NCBI GenBank assembly: GCA_051003795.1
Contig: JBPCKZ010000131.1
Span: 1-50,467, forward strand
DNA length: 50,467 nt
Reading direction: 5' to 3'
Source of the DNA: JALYXS01 sp051003795
GTDB taxonomy: Bacteria > Acidobacteriota > Terriglobia > Bryobacterales > Bryobacteraceae
The notes beneath the pieces were generated by a model. It did no database searches. It was not told the origin of the DNA and worked only from the letters and a program-made list of their open reading frames with translations. Position numbers and translations under genes: made by a program. Each line of letters opens with the position of its first letter. Positions within the stretch are counted from its first letter, which is position 1. Of this stretch, positions 17,451 through 24,611 are shown one piece after another.

Positions 17451-18266
17451 CTATAGGTCGTTCACCACATCGTTCAACGCGTGCATGTTCAGCATTGCTT
17501 CCCGCACCGCTTGTGCAATATCGTGGCTGTGGTCGAGAAATGACCGGCTGTCCATCGCCTGCACTTGTATCGTGATTTGAGGCGCGGCGTCCTGCCCCGA
17601 TTGTCCAGTCCCCTGAACGGAATCGCTGCCGGTAGGCTGTACCGCATCGCGCGTGGTGGATGCAGACGTGACCGGTGCGCTCAAGGTTCTTAATGCATTC
17701 GATCCGAGAATGGAATTTATCGCCGTTAAATCTTGTTGTCCGGAAACCGGCGAACGGGGTTGGCCGAATTGATCGTAAAATGCTCCCCCGTTTCGAGTAG
17801 TCGCGCCTATTCCGCCTGGTGCTTGACCTTGTGCCGCCTCGAATTGAATGGGCGCGGGTGGCGCGTAACGAACCAGCGGCGGTGGAGCGGAGGTCCCGCC
17901 GCTAAAAAGCTTGGTCAAACTGGACACGAGTGGAAGTGCGCCCAGAACATTGCCGAGCAAACTCGATGCCGCATTGCCCGCGGCTGCTCCTATGCCCTTT
18001 CCGCTCCCCTGAGCGGCAGTATTTTGCGTTAAAGCTTGTGTGTTCGCGGTGACCACATCGGCTTGATTCTGATTGGAGGATTTCACCTGGTCGAGTTGGC
18101 GGGACAGATCCAAGAGGGCATCGGGAAAACTCTGCCCGCCACTCGGCGCCAAGCTCTTCACCAAATCGGAAAGGCTCTGTGCGGCACTACCGCCGTTCGC
18201 TGCTGAAGGCGCGGCGTTGATCGTAATTTGTTGAATTTTGTTGTTCGGCATTGTGCGTTTGGACAT
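17451..18266 (-). CDS. Short tail tape-measure protein
   Basis: A 271-residue protein placed after the tail chaperones and before distal tail proteins, the tape-measure position. A helical segment (about 45-95) leads to an Ala/Gly-rich hydrophobic stretch (about 98-125), then a long disordered Gly/Ser/Gln part. A conserved-looking end, ITIQVQAMDSRSFLDHSHD followed by IAQAVREAMLNMH, is typical of tape-measure C termini. The start is ATG 18266 with GGAG in front. It overlaps the end of the frameshifted chaperone frame. At about 1.5 angstrom per residue (the rule from siphophages) it would set a tail of about 40 nm, in the range of GTA tails. Confidence 0.68.
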   Translation of the reverse strand: MSKRTMPNNKIQQITINAAPSAANGGSAAQSLSDLVKSLAPSGGQSFPDALLDLSRQLDQVKSSNQNQADVVTANTQALTQNTAAQGSGKGIGAAAGNAASSLLGNVLGALPLVSSLTKLFSGGTSAPPPLVRYAPPAPIQFEAAQGQAPGGIGATTRNGGAFYDQFGQPRSPVSGQQDLTAINSILGSNALRTLSAPVTSASTTRDAVQPTGSDSVQGTGQSGQDAAPQITIQVQAMDSRSFLDHSHDIAQAVREAMLNMHALNDVVNDL

Positions 18267-18947
18267 CGGATCGCTCCGTTGCCAGTTCGGCCTCCAAAGC
18301 CAAGAATGCCTCCGCCTTTCTCGCGCTTAGCATTTCGAGACCCCCGTTTTGTAAAGTTCGCCAGACTAGAAATTCTTCCAGCCACCCCATGCTCCGAGCG
18401 CTGACGAGGGATCGGGGGCAAGTCTCCGTGAAAACTTTTTTGCGTATCCAGATTGGTCGCGGGGCGGTCAGAGCGGCAGCGGGCACAAATCCGCAGCGAC
18501 GCGAAATCTCGAGTCCGGCTTTACGGCAACCGTCGCATTTCCAGCCGGCCTGATTCGAAAATTGAAAATGAAATGCGACTACGAGTTTTTTCTTTCCGCC
18601 TCGCTCAGACCGCATTCGGATTTCACGGCATTCAAAGCTTCCACGAAAAGATCTTCCGGCCCGGAACTCGCGAGTAGCTCCGGCGTGGCCGGTTGCCCAT
18701 CGATCGTCAGCCCGCTCACTTCGCGAAGGCCCCACCGCAGATACAGCCCGTCGATCTCCGCTGAAAGAATGTTCGCTTCGATCCGATCTTTGTTCCCGCT
18801 GCCAGCCTCAAAAAATTCCAGCCGCGACGCCAGATCTCGAACTCTTCCCATCAATTCCACTCGCCTCCCGAACGACATGCGCGAAATTGTGAAGGATACG
18901 CCGTCGCGGACCCGCGAAGTTACCGGAACAACACTGTCGTAATTCAT
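18187..18947 (-). CDS. Tail assembly chaperone G-T fusion made by -1 frameshift
   Basis: The first chaperone frame ends at 18579, but in the -1 frame an open stretch continues from 18585 to the TAG at 18187, adding about 132 residues. The added part has protein-like content: a Cys cluster (KCDGCRKAGLEISRRCG) and a helical region (ARSMGWLEEFLVWRTL, then KAEAFLALEAELATERS). It has no good independent start near its beginning. Long-tailed phages commonly make a G protein and a G-T fusion from this position through a ribosomal slip, both acting as chaperones for the tape measure. The A AAA AAC site lies exactly in the overlap. Confidence 0.7.
18579..18947 (-). CDS. Tail assembly chaperone (G-like), short product
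   Basis: The unshifted product, 122 residues from ATG 18947, two bases after the tail tube stop; a longer reading from 19016 would overlap the tail tube gene and is less likely. It lies between tail tube and tape measure, the position of lambda gpG-type chaperones. The sequence starts with a beta-like segment (VPVTSRVRDGVSFTISRMSFGRR), continues as a helical domain and ends ERKNS at the slippery site. No catalytic motif is seen. The role is assigned from position and the frameshift arrangement. Confidence 0.65.
   Translation of the reverse strand: MNYDSVVPVTSRVRDGVSFTISRMSFGRRVELMGRVRDLASRLEFFEAGSGNKDRIEANILSAEIDGLYLRWGLREVSGLTIDGQPATPELLASSGPEDLFVEALNAVKSECGLSEAERKNS
18585..18591 (-). promoter_or_regulatory. 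-1 ribosomal frameshift site A AAA AAC
   Basis: On the - strand the chaperone codons run GAA AGA AAA AAC TCG TAG. The heptamer A AAA AAC fits the X XXY YYZ rule with the correct zero frame, six bases before the stop codon. After slipping, the next codon is CTC and the -1 frame stays open for about 132 codons. This is one of the strongest bacterial slippery sequences. Confidence 0.75.
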
Positions 18948-18949
18948 GC

Positions 18950-20122
18950 TCAACCGAATGCGAGCGCGATTTCGTCGTCTATCGTCCCTTGAGCCCGCGA
19001 GTTCCGGAACCGCCACTGAAGCCGGTGCTCCTTATCGTCAAAGTCCGGCACCTCCGGGATCACGCTCTTCATAAAGACGCCGAACAACTGCCCATTCACT
19101 TGCCCCAGCTGCCACATCACGCCTATTGGCGATTGTTGCCGGGCCGCCTGATACAGCTGTTGCGTCGCCGCGTCGTCCATTTCGAAAAACGCGAAGTCCA
19201 TTGAAACGGCTCGTTGCCCGGGCGAAATGCTCCTCGGCAATATCGAGCCGAATTCACGCGTTCGCAAATCCAAATTGTTGTTCAACTCAATCGACGCTTC
19301 TGTAATCGTCAAGAATTGGGTAGGTGTACTGCCGAGCCACGCCTGACCAAGGTGTCCCGGGATAATTGAATAGTCGAAAGAGCCGGACGCCGGTTCCGCG
19401 GGAAAGCTCGTAAGCTGTCCATTGCCGCTTGTAAAGCTCGCGCTATCCACCAGATCCTGAGCCATCCCCGTGAACTGAAACTCATGGAAGTCGGCGTTCA
19501 CCCGGATCGACAGCTTGTCGACCGCCGCTCCGCTCAAAACGCGCTGCACGGCCGTGGCCGGAGTCCAGTAATCGAAAATGCTCACGCTCGGTAACTCGAG
19601 CGACGGAGCGTAGGTAACCGTCGACCCGAACGTTGCTCCCGAAGCCGGCGCCGTCGAGAACGGTGCGTTCAAGATCACCGCCACGGGGCTCAACACCGAA
19701 ACGACAAACCGGATTTCCCCGTTATAAGTAACCGCCTGGTTGTTGCTCAAGCCATGCGCGGCCGCGAAGATAATCGATGAAGCCGTCCCTCCGGACGACG
19801 CGGAGCCTCCGTGGAATTCCAGAGGTTCGGCGCCGAGGCCCGCTTCAAAGAGCGGTCCGTACCCAGGGCTTGCGGTCCCATCCGCCCAAGTCGACATGTA
19901 AGTAGTCAGGTCGAAAGTGGTCTGGCGGCGCTCGCCCGGCGGGTTTCCCGGAAAGGTTCTGCTACCCGTTTTGTCTTTTCGATCGGCTTTTTCGAGCTGC
20001 TGGCGCGCGACTAGCTTAACCGCCGGAATTCGATTCGCCGCTCCTATCGCGGGAACTTGTCCATAGCTGTTTTCAAGTGCGCAGTACCAACGATTTGCGT
20101 TCGACGATATATAGGATGACAA
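18950..20122 (-). CDS. Major tail tube protein
   Basis: A 390-residue protein starting at TTG 20122 with AGGGAG just upstream. The first part includes PAIGAANRIPAVKL, RTFPGNPPG and TTFDLTTYMSTW. Tail-tube-like strands resume after an inserted beta domain (about 108-170; GLSNNQAVTYNG and similar), ending with FDDKEHRLQWRFRNSRAQGTIDDEIALAFG. Position after the connector genes and before the chaperones supports tube identity, and this kind of inserted Ig-like domain is common in phage tail tubes. It polymerises into the tail through which DNA would pass. No close family name is claimed. Confidence 0.68.
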   Translation of the reverse strand: MSSYISSNANRWYCALENSYGQVPAIGAANRIPAVKLVARQQLEKADRKDKTGSRTFPGNPPGERRQTTFDLTTYMSTWADGTASPGYGPLFEAGLGAEPLEFHGGSASSGGTASSIIFAAAHGLSNNQAVTYNGEIRFVVSVLSPVAVILNAPFSTAPASGATFGSTVTYAPSLELPSVSIFDYWTPATAVQRVLSGAAVDKLSIRVNADFHEFQFTGMAQDLVDSASFTSGNGQLTSFPAEPASGSFDYSIIPGHLGQAWLGSTPTQFLTITEASIELNNNLDLRTREFGSILPRSISPGQRAVSMDFAFFEMDDAATQQLYQAARQQSPIGVMWQLGQVNGQLFGVFMKSVIPEVPDFDDKEHRLQWRFRNSRAQGTIDDEIALAFG

Positions 20123-20145
20123 TTCTCTCCCTCTTAAACGAGTGC

Positions 20146-20438
20146 TTACCTACTGATCTCTACTTCCAGGCCGATCTTCGCGATCTCAACGTTCGAAATT
20201 TCTCTTTCAGTGTATTGGACAGTTTGTCGCAGTAAACGTAGATTGCCGGATACCTGGCTTGCAGGCTCTTCTCGGCCACATCGAACGGCGTATGTTGTAC
20301 CACCACGGAATGAAGCGTTGATGGGCGCATCTCAATTCCTAGCGAATTGGCCAACGCCGCTACTCGATCGTCGATATTTGGAGCTGAAAATAGTATCTCC
20401 GCCACTTTCGCCGTCAGTATGTTGCAGATGCTCGCCAT
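20146..20438 (-). pseudogene. Truncated tail-completion protein gene
   Basis: The open frame 20160-20438 codes for 92 residues: a helical start, then STLHSVVVQHTPFDVAEKSL and ARYPAIYVYCDKLSNTLKEKF, a layout like the first half of tail-completion (terminator) proteins, which are usually about 150 residues or longer. It ends abruptly with RSRRSAWK. In another frame the same bases read NVEIAKIGLEVEISR then a stop at 20146, which looks like the C-terminal beta strand of such a protein. An internal deletion that joined the two ends out of frame is the simplest reading. It starts two bases after the connector stop. A naturally short protein remains possible. Confidence 0.5.
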
Positions 20439-20439
20439 G

Positions 20440-21207
20440 TCACCCTCGTTGCAGCATGCGGGGCAGCTGGCGGGTAAAATTCGGTGCTTGCCCTGAACCA
20501 GGCTGCCGTCCTGCCTGAGCGGTTGCCGTCGAGTAGACCCAATTCGCTAGTAGATCCAGTGGCGTAACGTTTTGGAGTGCCAATTGGGTTGGGTCACCGC
20601 CTACATAGACGTTCCAACTCTGCGCATTCACGGGTGCCGCGGCCGCTCCGATCGAGATCGCCTGATTGGGGGCGAGGATAATCGACGTTACGTCGGACGC
20701 GGAGCCCTCTTCCGCTTTGGCATTTAGGAAGCTAACGCTCACAAAAAGCGTTCCCCCGGTTCCCGTGCCGGATACAGCGGTCAGTACCGGTGCGAGTGCC
20801 TGCGGGACCGGGTCGAACACTACGCCGACCCCCGTTTCAAGCAATTTGTTCTGCGCCCATTTCGCGAGCGAGCGGTATTCATCCCACTTGCCACGGTAGC
20901 GGTCGTTAAGCTGATTGTAGTAAGCGTCGCGATACACCATCGTAAGTGTCTGATAGGTGTGCCATAGCCTGACCGGCGTGGTTATCGCAACATGTTGCAA
21001 ATCGAGCACAGGCTGGCCTGTAACGGGAAACGTGTTAGTCCTGTATCGTTGAAAGAGGCTCGTGAGCTCGATCCCAATCTCCTCTTTCGCCAAAGCAAGC
21101 TTTGTGGTTAGATTGATACCTTCCACATTCGAAACTTCCAGCACGCTGGAGTCTTGATCCGTCAAATTCTCGATGCTTGATATTGCTCCGTCGGTGAAGA
21201 GCGCCAT
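20440..21207 (-). CDS. Head-tail connector-like protein with Ig-like C-terminal domain
   Basis: A 255-residue protein. Residues about 15-130 are helical (TTKLALAKEEIGIELTSLFQ, VYRDAYYNQLNDRYRGKWDEY and LAKWAQNKLLETG), like gp6/gp15-type adaptor proteins that sit under the portal. Residues about 140-230 form a beta domain (VSVSFLNAKAEEGSASD, SWNVYVGGDPTQLALQN) that resembles the fibronectin-like domain of the 1309-residue tail-tip protein. Such decoration domains in phage structural proteins may bind cell-surface sugars. It lies between coat and tail genes, as expected for a connector. Confidence 0.6.
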   Translation of the reverse strand: MALFTDGAISSIENLTDQDSSVLEVSNVEGINLTTKLALAKEEIGIELTSLFQRYRTNTFPVTGQPVLDLQHVAITTPVRLWHTYQTLTMVYRDAYYNQLNDRYRGKWDEYRSLAKWAQNKLLETGVGVVFDPVPQALAPVLTAVSGTGTGGTLFVSVSFLNAKAEEGSASDVTSIILAPNQAISIGAAAAPVNAQSWNVYVGGDPTQLALQNVTPLDLLANWVYSTATAQAGRQPGSGQAPNFTRQLPRMLQRG

Positions 21208-21219
21208 AACGATTCCCGG

Positions 21220-21339
21220 TTAACCCGGTTCCTTGGAACCTTTTCCGGCCGTTTTCCCGCCGCGCAATTCGTTCGCCGGTACCACCATTACTTGCATCCG
21301 GTTTGCGGCCGCAAGTTGGTCGGCAATCCGCTTAGCCTA
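21220..21339 (-). other. In-frame continuation beyond an amber codon
   Basis: Directly after the TAG at 21337-21339 the same frame stays open for 38 codons to a TAA at 21220-21222. The readout has protein-like composition: AKRIADQLAAANRMQV, then PANELRGGKTAGKGSKEPG. This fills most of the otherwise empty gap before the connector gene. It looks like the C-terminal part of the 71-residue gene cut off by a nonsense mutation, or reached by readthrough. Confidence 0.55.
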
Positions 21340-21552
21340 GACATTGTCTTCGTGGAAATCGGCCGCTTCCTCCGAAGTTGCAATGCGCGCCCGTCCTTCG
21401 ACGATCAATTTTGAAGCGATATGCCGCGGTACTTGCGTCCGTACGCCAAACTTTCCGCCTTCGGGCGTCTCTTGGCTGATCAGAACCACGAACGGACCCT
21501 CAATGTTGCTCTCGACTTCCCGAATCTTTTTGTAATAAGCTCTCAAGTCCAT
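21337..21552 (-). CDS. Small conserved-looking protein after the coat gene (amber-terminated)
   Basis: A 71-residue protein with a strong ribosome site (GGAGGAAACG before ATG). The sequence begins with a helix (MDLRAYYKKIREVESNI), continues FVVLISQETPEGGKFGV and ends RARIATSEEAADFHEDNV. It lies between coat and connector, the place of small head-completion or decoration proteins; no family is recognised with certainty. The stop is TAG and the same frame continues for 38 further sense codons, so the full-length ancestor was probably 110 residues. Confidence 0.6.
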   Translation of the reverse strand: MDLRAYYKKIREVESNIEGPFVVLISQETPEGGKFGVRTQVPRHIASKLIVEGRARIATSEEAADFHEDNV

Positions 21553-21653
21553 CGTTTCCTCCCCTCCTCCGGTCGCGGCGCGGTCAACAGCAGTCCGAGC
21601 CGCGAGCGTTAAGGAGTGGTTTAATAGCCCGACGCCCTGTATTGCATCAACTG

Positions 21654-22565
21654 CTAGCAGGTAACCTGAACGCCGAAATTGTTCCGCAGCACGGCCGCAC
21701 CGTAAAGAACGTCCACCGTAAACTGCTGCGCGAGGGTATTTGGCTGGTAGCTCATGGTGACCCGCATGCCGAAGCTTCCCAGTTCCGCATACTCCGCGAT
21801 GGCGCCCGTGCCCGGCAGCGGCTGTGGCAAACGGCGAACCACAAGCCCGATCCCATTCTTCGCGAACGCGAGATTGTGCGTGGCCATCGGCGCGCTTCCG
21901 GTCTTCGCAACGAATTGCGAACGGAACACGAAGAAATCTTTTATCTTCCCGATCGTTCCGTCCACCAACGTCCGTAAGCCTGCATCGCCCGCGGTCTGAT
22001 ATTCGCTGAATCGCGGAATCTGCCGCAACTGCGAGTAAGTCGCCGAATCCACCACCAAATACTTCGGCTCGCTCGTCGGAAGCTTTGCTTCAAACAAAGC
22101 CGTTTCAGCCGCGTCGATTATCGCCTCGTTGATTGCCGTGCCAGCCGTGCCGACCGGCGCGTTCGCCGAAAACCCCGCGTAAAGCGCAAGTAAGTCGCTC
22201 TCGATCCTTTCGGCGATCGCAATCACCGCCGGTTGCATGTAGACCTTCAGAAGGTCCGGCACCGCCAGCACCTTCGTAATGTCCGGAATTTGAAACGTCG
22301 CCTCGGCATGCGTGTTAAGAACGATCTGCGCATTTCCAAGGTTGGGGTTTTGCGTCTGAACCGTGCCGCCCTCGGCGATATTGTTGGCCACCAGCGTGGG
22401 AGGAATCGGAATATTCACGGTGTCGCCGGCCTGGGCCAGTGTAGGCTCATAATCCCGGTTCACCAAATTCCCCATGACAAGGTTTCCAACTAAGGCGGGT
22501 AGCGCATCGGCCGCCACAAGTTTCACGATCGCGTTTGCGACGTTTGCTGACGTTATTGCTGGCAT
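21654..22565 (-). CDS. Major capsid protein, P22 coat-like
   Basis: A 303-residue protein with AAGGAG before the ATG. The N-terminal part contains NLVNRDYEPTLAQAGDTVNIPIP, a segment typical of P22-type coat proteins of the HK97 fold, followed by HAEATFQIPDITKVL, a helical spine region and KYLVVDSATYSQLRQIPRF in the A domain. A coat of this class assembles with a separate scaffold and needs no protease, which agrees with the neighbouring scaffold gene and the absence of a prohead protease. The capsid size cannot be told from sequence. Confidence 0.82.
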   Translation of the reverse strand: MPAITSANVANAIVKLVAADALPALVGNLVMGNLVNRDYEPTLAQAGDTVNIPIPPTLVANNIAEGGTVQTQNPNLGNAQIVLNTHAEATFQIPDITKVLAVPDLLKVYMQPAVIAIAERIESDLLALYAGFSANAPVGTAGTAINEAIIDAAETALFEAKLPTSEPKYLVVDSATYSQLRQIPRFSEYQTAGDAGLRTLVDGTIGKIKDFFVFRSQFVAKTGSAPMATHNLAFAKNGIGLVVRRLPQPLPGTGAIAEYAELGSFGMRVTMSYQPNTLAQQFTVDVLYGAAVLRNNFGVQVTC

Positions 22566-22584
22566 CTGTCTCCTTCTGACCTCT

Positions 22585-23154
22585 TCACACGCCCCTCAAA
22601 TTCTGAGAGGCAACTCGTATAATCTCTTGGCGCACTCGGTCCAGATCTTCTTTACTCATCGCTGGGCTAATCTTGTCCAGATCGATCGAACCGGTCGCAT
22701 GGGGTGCTTTCTGCGTGGTTGTAATCCCCGAGCCGCCGGAGATTCGCGCCGGAAGAAATTCCGGGTTGTCGCTCACGAAGTTCGCCAGGTATTCCTTGGC
22801 GTTTACCTCGCCTTGATCGTTGCGGACGACAAGCCTTCCGTCTTCCGCCCGGTAAATTCCATCCTGCACTGCTTTAAAGGCTAAGTCGACCTTGGCAACT
22901 CCTAGCCGTTGCAATTCGGCGCGAATTGTCGAGTTACGATCCGCCTCCTCCGCAAGCTGCCGGTTTCGCTTATTCTCTTCAACTACTTCGTTCAGCCTCT
23001 TCTCGAGTTGCTCCCTTCGCCGCCTCTCCTCCTGCAGTTCCGCCTTGTATGCCGGCTCCCGCTTTGCCACATCGTGCCGTACATACTCCTGAATCGCCTG
23101 CTGCACGATGGCTTGAACGTCCACGCCCTCTTGATTCTCTGCTTTGTCGCCCAT
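22585..23154 (-). CDS. Capsid scaffolding protein
   Basis: A 189-residue protein from ATG 23154, chosen because GGGAG lies just upstream; earlier in-frame ATGs at 23166 and 23187 lack good sites. It is strongly charged and helical: a coiled coil runs through about residues 20-85 (AELQEERRRREQLEKRLNEV and onward), then a small folded part (VDLAFKAVQDGIYRAEDG) and a basic, helical C terminus, the end that usually binds coat. Position between portal and coat is that of phage scaffolds. It would be expelled when the head matures. Confidence 0.75.
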   Translation of the reverse strand: MGDKAENQEGVDVQAIVQQAIQEYVRHDVAKREPAYKAELQEERRRREQLEKRLNEVVEENKRNRQLAEEADRNSTIRAELQRLGVAKVDLAFKAVQDGIYRAEDGRLVVRNDQGEVNAKEYLANFVSDNPEFLPARISGGSGITTTQKAPHATGSIDLDKISPAMSKEDLDRVRQEIIRVASQNLRGV

Positions 23155-23189
23155 TGGCTCTCCCATCCCTCGCAATGCACCCCACATCG

Positions 23190-24611
23190 CTACGAAGGAA
23201 TTTGCTGATCGAACGAAGCGTCGATCTCCGCGGCAATTCGATTCTTGATCTCCTGCCGCGAATCGCAGAAATATTTCAGCGCTATGCTCTTGAATAACTG
23301 CCGCTTCAAGGTTTGCGATTGAATCCCCAAATCGAGCAGCCCCTTGGCATCGCTCAGTTCCGCGCTGAAATCCCCGATATCGAATTCATCCAGGCCCGAC
23401 ACATCGACGGTCAGGTTGTCCTGCCTGGCAACCGCGATCGCCTCGAGCGTAACCCTAATCGTGTCCTTGACCGTATCGCCGTAAGAACGCAAGATTTCCT
23501 GTGTCGCGCCGAAATCCCGCTGCTTGCTCAGTCCGGATTGCAGCACGTGGCCCGCGGATCCGCCAGCCTGACTAATTAAGTAACAGACCCGGTAGATCTC
23601 TTCCTTCAATCTCACAAGATTGTCGGAAGCAATCTGGTACGTATGGCCTTCCGGCTCAGCCCAGGCAAACCGGTCTTCTGGCGCGAGTTGAATATAGTAA
23701 GATTCCCCCACAATCTGGTTCCATTCGCGCTCCGAATAGATGACGGGGGTGGCAAACAGGCCCATAGTAAGCGCCCAGGAAAGCGCATTTGACTTGTTGA
23801 AGTGTTCCAGCTGCAAGAGAGCGCCTTTGTTCATCAACCATAGGTTATCGCTTACATGTATTTCGAACACCGGGACTCGGTTCTGCAATGCAAACCCGTG
23901 TTGGCCTTCGGCCGTCAGCTCTATACCGGCAGCTTGCCCGCTGGTTCGCGTAGCCTGCGTATAGATCTCGAAATTCTGCTTGTCGTAATAGATCCAGCGG
24001 GTCTCGCGATTCCAACTGTCGTCCTGGACGCTTTCCTGTCTCAGGCACGATGTGCGGATGACAACCCATTCCAACTGACCCGATGTGTCGTAGCTCCAAT
24101 TAATGACATCTTCCGGCGAGTAGTCTACTAAATAGGCGCGCGACCGGCCCGAAGCATCCTCGTCAGCGCGATTTACAATTGCATTGGCGACTCTCGGAAA
24201 ATCCACAACTAGGTACGATTTCCCGTAAACTAGCGTCTGCGACATCTGCGCCTTGAAAAATTGCGTCAGCGTCGTCCCCTTCAGATCGCAATTCTGGATG
24301 AGCAGATCGTAGAAGGTGCCCGTAACGTCCGTTAACCCGTCGAAATGGATTACCGGCTCCCGCCTGGTTAGCGTCGCCGTGAACCAGTCGATAATCGATC
24401 CGATGTAATTTTCATAAAAAACGCGGTTTAGACGTTCGAAATAGACGTCGCCGGGCTCTTTGCTTCTCCGTACCAGATACTCTGACGCGTTTGTACGAAA
24501 CTGCTCGCCGCCCGCGTATAAGTCCCGATAGCGCTTCCAAACCGCCTTGTTCGCGACGTATTCGGGATGTTCCCGATCGATATGGTGTAGTCCCAAGTGG
24601 TTCTCTCTCAT
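23190..24611 (-). CDS. Portal protein (DUF4055-like)
   Basis: A 473-residue protein from ATG 24611, which overlaps the large terminase stop as ATGA. An open frame reaching back to 24788 adds 59 residues inside the terminase gene and is not believed. The N-terminal pattern HPEYVANKAVWKRYRDLYAGG followed by YLVRRSKEPGDVYFERLNR, then a conserved-looking YGKSYLVVDFPR, fits the DUF4055 portal group. Helical C-terminal parts (about 330-450) would form the stem and clip. It forms the ring through which DNA is packed and leaves the head. Order terminase-portal-scaffold-coat supports the call. Confidence 0.78.
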   Translation of the reverse strand: MRENHLGLHHIDREHPEYVANKAVWKRYRDLYAGGEQFRTNASEYLVRRSKEPGDVYFERLNRVFYENYIGSIIDWFTATLTRREPVIHFDGLTDVTGTFYDLLIQNCDLKGTTLTQFFKAQMSQTLVYGKSYLVVDFPRVANAIVNRADEDASGRSRAYLVDYSPEDVINWSYDTSGQLEWVVIRTSCLRQESVQDDSWNRETRWIYYDKQNFEIYTQATRTSGQAAGIELTAEGQHGFALQNRVPVFEIHVSDNLWLMNKGALLQLEHFNKSNALSWALTMGLFATPVIYSEREWNQIVGESYYIQLAPEDRFAWAEPEGHTYQIASDNLVRLKEEIYRVCYLISQAGGSAGHVLQSGLSKQRDFGATQEILRSYGDTVKDTIRVTLEAIAVARQDNLTVDVSGLDEFDIGDFSAELSDAKGLLDLGIQSQTLKRQLFKSIALKYFCDSRQEIKNRIAAEIDASFDQQIPS

